From the NCBI GenBank assembly GCA_002435785.1, contig DIUC01000099.1, positions 40,200-104,199 on the forward strand: a DNA stretch of 64,000 bases. The letters are read 5' to 3'. The position numbers and the translations under genes are program-made. Positions 59,247-64,000 of the stretch are shown one piece after another. Below the pieces are notes generated by a model that saw only the letters and a list, made by a program, of their open reading frames with translations, ran no database searches and had not been told where the DNA came from. How positions within the stretch are numbered: position 1 is the first letter of the stretch; each line of letters opens with the position of its first letter. Source of the stretch: Saprospiraceae bacterium UBA6168. Its GTDB lineage: Bacteria > Bacteroidota > Bacteroidia > Chitinophagales > Saprospiraceae.

Positions 59247-61670
59247 TCAATCCTCGTCCGCTGCCACCATCACCCAAGCAGCCCGCCTTGGTGCCGGCAT
59301 TTCCGAATCCTCACCCTTGATGGCCTTCCACAGCACCTCATTGAAGAGCCGGTCTGGCACGGCATCCACCTGCGCAAGATTAAAGGTCTCGCTAATGCGG
59401 CTCAGCTCGTTCACGGCCATGTTGCGCTCCTCCAGGTCCACCTGTGCGGGCAATGCCTTGACAGGCGAAAAATCAGGCGTTGAAGTGAAGCAACGCCACA
59501 TCGGTGTGGCCGCCGCATCGTACTGGCTCATTGGCGGCAGCCCCAAAATCAGCTCCATCGTGCGGAGCATGGATGAGGTCGAGTACATGGTGTGGTCCAC
59601 GAAATGCCGCTTGGTATATGGGCTGACGAGGTAGGCAGTGCTGCGGTGCGCATCCACATGGTCGGCCCCATTTTGTGCATCGTCCTCAAGGATGAAAATG
59701 GCGCTTTCCTTCCAGATTTTCGAGTGCGAGATATGCTCCACGAGCCGCCCCACGGCGAGGTCGTTGTCGGCCACAGCAGCAAATGGGGAGTAGGCACCTT
59801 TGGCCAAACCGCTCGTGTGGTCATTGCCGAACCGGATGCTGTTGAACTGGGGCACTTGGTTGATGGCCAACAAGCTGTCAAAGTCCCGCTGCCAATCGGC
59901 CTGCCGCCGGATGTCCTGATAGTCCATGTCCCAAGCCGAGTAGCCGGGGCAAAAATGGCCTTCGATGGTCGGGTAGTTTGCCTTGCCGTCGTCCGCAAAT
60001 TCCCCGTAGGTGCGATAGCTCACGCCAGCTCGCTTGCAATAGTCCCAGATGTAACCGCCCCGTGGCCGCCCGATTTCCCGGTGCGCCTCATAGTCGTAGT
60101 TGCCGCCACGACCGCCATAGCTCGTTGGCCAGGTTTTTTCGTTGAAATCGTTGGCATAAGCGGCGGTGCTCCAGTCGTGCCCGTCAGCGCTCACTTCGGC
60201 GTCCACGTAGAAATTGTCGAGCAGCACGAACTCCCGTGCGAGGTGATGCTGGTTCGGCGTGATTTTTTCTCCGAATAGCAGCAGCGAAGTGTCGCCATTT
60301 CCTTCGGGAATGTCGCTCAACACCTGGTCATAAGTCCTGTTTTCCTTGATGACATAAAACACGTATTTAATGGGAGATGGGTCGCCAACCCGCATTGGCA
60401 CAGGGTTTCCGGCCTCGCCTTCGGCAAACTTTTCCTTTTCTTTATTGTATGGGCAATTTTCGTAAACGAGCTTGGAATAGGCCGCCAATTCCGGTTTTGT
60501 GGGAGGCTCAATGACGCTTAATGTGCCGAGGTACAGCGCCCCGATGTATTGCGCAGCCTTTTCATCGGACTCTTTTCGGAGCGGGCTTGGGCCTTCGGGA
60601 TTGGGCAGCGATGACATGCCCTTGCCGTTGGCCACCACGATTTTGCCTCCGGCAAACCGTACGCTTGTCGGATACCAACCCGTGGGGATGAACCCCAGCG
60701 GACGGCTTTCGCCCCGCTTCTCGGTATCAAAAACGGTGAGGCAGTTGTTGTCGGCATTGGCAACATAAAGGGTTTTTTCATCGTCGGAAAAAGCAAGGCT
60801 GTTGGTCGTGGAGCCGTTTGGCGCATCGGGAAACAGGGCGCAGTTGAGCACTTCGAGCGTCTTGCGGCTGGGCAGGTCCACCACCGATACGCTGTTGTCG
60901 TGGGAATTGGCGATGAGCAGGAGGTCCTCGTTTTTGTTGATTAACATCTCGTTGGGTTGGTCGCCTACGGCGATTTCGGCTTTTTTGTCAAAGGTCTTCA
61001 GGTCAAAAACCAGCACCTTTTTCTGCCCCCAAATCGAGATATATGCTTCGCCTCTTTTGGGTGAAACCACCACGCTGTATGCCTCTCCGCCGAGCGGGAT
61101 TTTGCGCTCCACTTTCTGGGAGGTCAAATTGCAGACGTAGAGCGAATTGTCCTCTTTCGTGGCAACGAGCAGGTGGCCGTTGGCCTCGTCGAGCGCCAGT
61201 CCGGTTGGGCATATTTTATCCTCGCTCCAAGGCTTGCCCAAAACGATTTCGCCCTTCCGCACCAGTTTTTGTTGGTCAATGCCGTAGATGGCAATCAAGT
61301 TGTCATTGCCACCGGAGGCAAACAGGCTTTTGCTATCCTTGGAAAAAGCCAGCCCGTACCACGCCTTCGGGATTTCGACCTCATCCAACTGCTCGGCATC
61401 GCTGGCACGGAAAAGCTGGAGCTTTTGCACCCCTACCCCATTGTTGGTCACGGCCATCAATTTGCCGCCAGGGGACAGGGCGATTTGCAACGGAAGGTCG
61501 CCCAATGGACGATGAACCTGCCCAGCCGGGGTAAGCATCCAAAGGTTGGGGAGTTGCACCCGCTTGGCGGAGAGGTTTTGGTAAAGGTTGTCGGAGGACA
61601 GGCGGCGACTGGGCGTGCATTGCACCAGCAGTAGCAGCATAAAAACCAATAAAAGGGAAGGAATTTTCAT
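59247..61670 (-). CDS. YncE-like propeller / phosphoesterase fusion lipoprotein
   Basis: 807 aa from ATG 61670 (M-K-I-P-S-L-L-L-V-F), giving a lipoprotein signal with lipobox L-L-V-Q-C; ATGs at 61685 and 61709 are alternatives. N-terminal seven-bladed YncE/lactonase-like propeller (about 50-370, D-x-A-N-G-H-L-L-V-A-T and Y-V-A-N-A-D-N-N-C-L-T-V-F-D), then a phosphoesterase/alkaline phosphatase-like half (about 420-800) with E-N-R-T-Y-D-Q-V, D-G-H-D-W-S, and D-D-A-Q-N-G-A-D-H-V-D-A-H. Divergent from a paralogue at 61800. Substrate unknown. Confidence 0.85.
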   Translation of the reverse strand: MKIPSLLLVFMLLLLVQCTPSRRLSSDNLYQNLSAKRVQLPNLWMLTPAGQVHRPLGDLPLQIALSPGGKLMAVTNNGVGVQKLQLFRASDAEQLDEVEIPKAWYGLAFSKDSKSLFASGGNDNLIAIYGIDQQKLVRKGEIVLGKPWSEDKICPTGLALDEANGHLLVATKEDNSLYVCNLTSQKVERKIPLGGEAYSVVVSPKRGEAYISIWGQKKVLVFDLKTFDKKAEIAVGDQPNEMLINKNEDLLLIANSHDNSVSVVDLPSRKTLEVLNCALFPDAPNGSTTNSLAFSDDEKTLYVANADNNCLTVFDTEKRGESRPLGFIPTGWYPTSVRFAGGKIVVANGKGMSSLPNPEGPSPLRKESDEKAAQYIGALYLGTLSVIEPPTKPELAAYSKLVYENCPYNKEKEKFAEGEAGNPVPMRVGDPSPIKYVFYVIKENRTYDQVLSDIPEGNGDTSLLLFGEKITPNQHHLAREFVLLDNFYVDAEVSADGHDWSTAAYANDFNEKTWPTSYGGRGGNYDYEAHREIGRPRGGYIWDYCKRAGVSYRTYGEFADDGKANYPTIEGHFCPGYSAWDMDYQDIRRQADWQRDFDSLLAINQVPQFNSIRFGNDHTSGLAKGAYSPFAAVADNDLAVGRLVEHISHSKIWKESAIFILEDDAQNGADHVDAHRSTAYLVSPYTKRHFVDHTMYSTSSMLRTMELILGLPPMSQYDAAATPMWRCFTSTPDFSPVKALPAQVDLEERNMAVNELSRISETFNLAQVDAVPDRLFNEVLWKAIKGEDSEMPAPRRAAWVMVAADED

Positions 61671-61799
61671 GGCGTTGGTATTCATTTTTTTTGTGCGAAA
61701 AAAGTTCAAGTTGGCGAAGGAAAAGCAAAATCCCCATTATTTCACCCAATGTTCACGGCCAATTAACCTACGATGCTCACCTTGCACAAATTTTCAACA

Positions 61800-64000
61800 A
61801 TGAAATTAAAACACTTCCCTTTCCTGCTTGCCATGTTTGCCCATTTCCCAATGGCATTCTCCCAAAAAACCCTCACCACCCTCCAAGTCCCCGGTGCCAC
61901 CGAGTTCTGCAAAATTGACCCAGCGGGCCATTCCGTGCTGCCAAGCGGCCGCTACGTGACCCCGGCTGGAAAGGCCGTGCCCATCACCCGTGCGCCCTAC
62001 GGCCTCGCCATCAGCCCCGATGGGCAAACGGCGCTCGTGCTGCACAACGACGTGGTCACCAAAATTGACCTGCGCAACCCCGACCGCCCCGTGCGGATGC
62101 CCAGTTACGACAAGGCCGTGCCAGCCGTGCTGGAAGGCTCCTCGTGCATGGGCATCGCCTACCTACCCGATGGCAAAACCGCCTGGCTTTCTGGCGGCGA
62201 CAAAGGCACGGTCGTGCTACTCGATGTGGAGAACAACCGCAACTTATTGACAATCAGCTTGAACGGAGAATTTTCAGGTCAAAATTTTGAAGATTCCTAT
62301 ATCACAGATTTGGTTTTGGACAAAAAGCGCAACCACCTCCTCGCCCTCGACCGGGGCAACAATCGTTTGATAAAATTAGACCTTGCTTCGCAAAAACTGG
62401 TGACCAGCATCCCCGTCGGACGCATCCCGTTCGGCATTGCCATTTCGCCCGACAGCAAAACGGCTTTTGTGGCGAACGTCGGCATTTTCGAGTATCCGCT
62501 CGTGCCGGGTTTGACCAAGGACAATTATATGACGATGGGCCTCGAAGTGCCCGCCTACGGCTATCCTTCGAAGGAGTCGGAGTTCGGCACTACCTACCCC
62601 GATGGCCGCAAAATCCCCGGCCTCGGCAGCCCACTCGACGAACGGGCGATGAGCATCTGGACGGTGGATTTGGACAAAAACGCGGTGATGGGTAAGTTCA
62701 AGACGGGCCTGCAAATCGGCGATGAGTTCGAGAACGAGGAGGAGGAAGAGGAGGGCGAAATCGTCGGCGGGGCGCACCCCAACTCGGTGGCGGTGGGCAG
62801 CCGCTTTGCCTATATTTCCAATTCGCAGAACGACTTGATTTCGGTTTTTGACCTGAACAAGCACAAGGTTGTAAAGGACATCCCACTGAAATTTCACAAA
62901 ACCCTTGACCATTACCGGGGCATCATGCCCTTCGGCGTGGCGCTTTCGCCCGATGAAAAAACGCTGTACGTTGCATGCCTCAGCCTGAACGCCGTAGCCG
63001 TCATTGACACCAAAAAAGGCAAGGCAAAGGGCTATATCCCAACGGGCTGGATGCCTTCGAGGGTGAAGGTCTCGCCGAATGGCAAGCAGATTTACGTTAC
63101 CTCGGCCCGTGGCTACGGTGCTGGCCCCAATGGTGGCAAGGGTTTCACGGCCCCACCGCAAGGCACCTATATCGGCGACATCCAGCTCGGCATTTTCCAA
63201 ATCATTGAGGTGCCGGATGCCGCCAAGCTCGCCAACTACACCCAACAGGTGCTGAACAACACCTTCCGGGAGGTGCAAGTCGTGGACGAGGGCAAGAACC
63301 CGCTGCCCGTGCTGCCCCGGCTGCGGGAAAGCCCCATCAAGCATATCGTCTATATCACGAAGGAAAACCGCACCTACGACGAGGTTTTTGGCCAGTTGCC
63401 GCAGGCAAAGGGCGACCCGACCCTCGCCCGCTTCGGTGCCGGGGTGGATGTGCCAGCCAACAAGACCGGCTCACCCGCCGTGCCCAAGGCCGACATCATG
63501 CCCAACCATTTGAAGATTGCGCAGCAATGGGCGTTTTCCGACAATTTCTATTGCGACAGCGATGCCAGCATCCACGGCCACAAATGGATGGTCGGCACCA
63601 TCCCGAACGAGTACACCGAGGTGAACTCGCAGACCAGCGCCGAGTTCAAGCCGTTCAGCAGCGCACCGGGCAGGCGCTTCCCCCGCACCACCGGGGCACA
63701 GGATCCGGAAGACTACAATGAGCGGGGCGGCATCTGGGAAAAGCTCGCACGTGCGGGCGTCACCTACTACAATTTTGGCCAAGCCAACGAATATACCGAG
63801 CCATCGGAGGAGAAGTTCGACACGCTGTTCGGCGCAAGGCACTCGGTCGTTTACCCAATGCCAAAGCCCTTGTTCGACCGAACGAGCTTCACCTATCCCG
63901 GCTACAACATGAACGTGCCGGACCAGTTCCGCATGGACAAGTTTGAGGAGGAGTTCATGGCGAAATGGGGCCCACGCCTCCCCCCGGCCCCCTCCGAGGG
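61800..64000 (+). CDS. YncE-like propeller / phosphoesterase fusion, partial
   Basis: Open to the right window edge (at least 733 codons from ATG 61800). Signal peptide M-K-L-K-H-F-P-F-L-L...A-F-S-Q without lipobox. Same architecture as the divergent neighbour: YncE-like propeller (I-S-P-D-G-Q-T-A, F-V-A-N-V, L-Y-V-A-C-L-S-L-N-A-V-A-V-I-D), then the phosphoesterase half starting at E-N-R-T-Y-D-E-V-F-G, with D-S-D-A-S-I-H-G-H. An acidic E-rich insertion lies near residue 300. The two genes are paralogues of different export class (lipoprotein versus soluble). Confidence 0.85.
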   Translation, partial: MKLKHFPFLLAMFAHFPMAFSQKTLTTLQVPGATEFCKIDPAGHSVLPSGRYVTPAGKAVPITRAPYGLAISPDGQTALVLHNDVVTKIDLRNPDRPVRMPSYDKAVPAVLEGSSCMGIAYLPDGKTAWLSGGDKGTVVLLDVENNRNLLTISLNGEFSGQNFEDSYITDLVLDKKRNHLLALDRGNNRLIKLDLASQKLVTSIPVGRIPFGIAISPDSKTAFVANVGIFEYPLVPGLTKDNYMTMGLEVPAYGYPSKESEFGTTYPDGRKIPGLGSPLDERAMSIWTVDLDKNAVMGKFKTGLQIGDEFENEEEEEEGEIVGGAHPNSVAVGSRFAYISNSQNDLISVFDLNKHKVVKDIPLKFHKTLDHYRGIMPFGVALSPDEKTLYVACLSLNAVAVIDTKKGKAKGYIPTGWMPSRVKVSPNGKQIYVTSARGYGAGPNGGKGFTAPPQGTYIGDIQLGIFQIIEVPDAAKLANYTQQVLNNTFREVQVVDEGKNPLPVLPRLRESPIKHIVYITKENRTYDEVFGQLPQAKGDPTLARFGAGVDVPANKTGSPAVPKADIMPNHLKIAQQWAFSDNFYCDSDASIHGHKWMVGTIPNEYTEVNSQTSAEFKPFSSAPGRRFPRTTGAQDPEDYNERGGIWEKLARAGVTYYNFGQANEYTEPSEEKFDTLFGARHSVVYPMPKPLFDRTSFTYPGYNMNVPDQFRMDKFEEEFMAKWGPRLPPAPSE

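Overview
The window looks like a chromosomal segment of a moderate-G+C member of the Bacteroidota, most like a Saprospiraceae-type organism. The support is: cargo proteins with type IX secretion (T9SS) C-terminal domains of both type A and type B, a PorP/SprF plus PorE-like pair, a GldN-like protein, several promoters with the Bacteroidota TTG-N19/20-TAnnTTTG pattern, and few Shine-Dalgarno sequences. I saw no rRNA, tRNA, CRISPR array or intact transposase. The genus cannot be fixed from the sequence alone.

Layout. 1-8.9 kb: the 3' end of purM, then a T9SS block (duplicated GldN-like protein, type-B adhesin, PorP/SprF, PorE-like OmpA protein) and cmk. 8.9-18 kb: a large type-A cargo protein, glycerate kinase, a NUDIX hydrolase, kdsB, a LysM/RlpA-like protein, a small PD-(D/E)XK-like protein and a Lon-N-domain protein. 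17.8-18.9 kb: stacked toxin-antitoxin genes, the last one truncated. 18.9-24.6 kb: an alpha-2-macroglobulin lipoprotein. 24.6-31.4 kb: an accessory region with an AT-rich island of unknown genes, GC-rich mosaic repeats, a 21-bp-period array, and two paralogous unknown proteins on either side of a four-helix-bundle protein. 31.4-39.4 kb: rnhB, a Tat-exported TIM-barrel protein, and a minus-strand assimilatory sulfate/sulfite reduction operon (sulfite reductase-HEPN, cobA, siroheme synthase, cysH, ykgJ). 39.6-52.4 kb: secreted peptidases, a giant SprB-repeat type-B adhesin and lipoproteins. 52.5-55.1 kb: a small kinase, a DUF2306 membrane protein, a 21-bp-period array and a HEPN/MNT toxin-antitoxin pair with a frameshifted toxin. 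55.1-64 kb: a chimeric type-A cargo protein and a divergent pair of YncE/phosphoesterase proteins.

The most notable observation lies upstream of the sulfite reductase operon. One near-consensus promoter is followed by two tandem tiny reading frames, each with six consecutive cysteine codons and each followed by a strong intrinsic terminator, before the structural genes begin. This is the layout expected of a double cysteine-responsive transcription attenuator. Polycysteine leader peptides of this kind are known from mycobacteria; I do not know of a description in Bacteroidota.

A second theme is a set of intergenic elements with one common design: short degenerate units in 7-, 8-, 9-, 14- or 21-nt phase, usually arranged as imperfect palindromes. 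They sit exactly between genes, sometimes run into 3' coding ends (kdsB, cobA), and coincide with truncated genes (DUF5615 toxin, MNT remnant).
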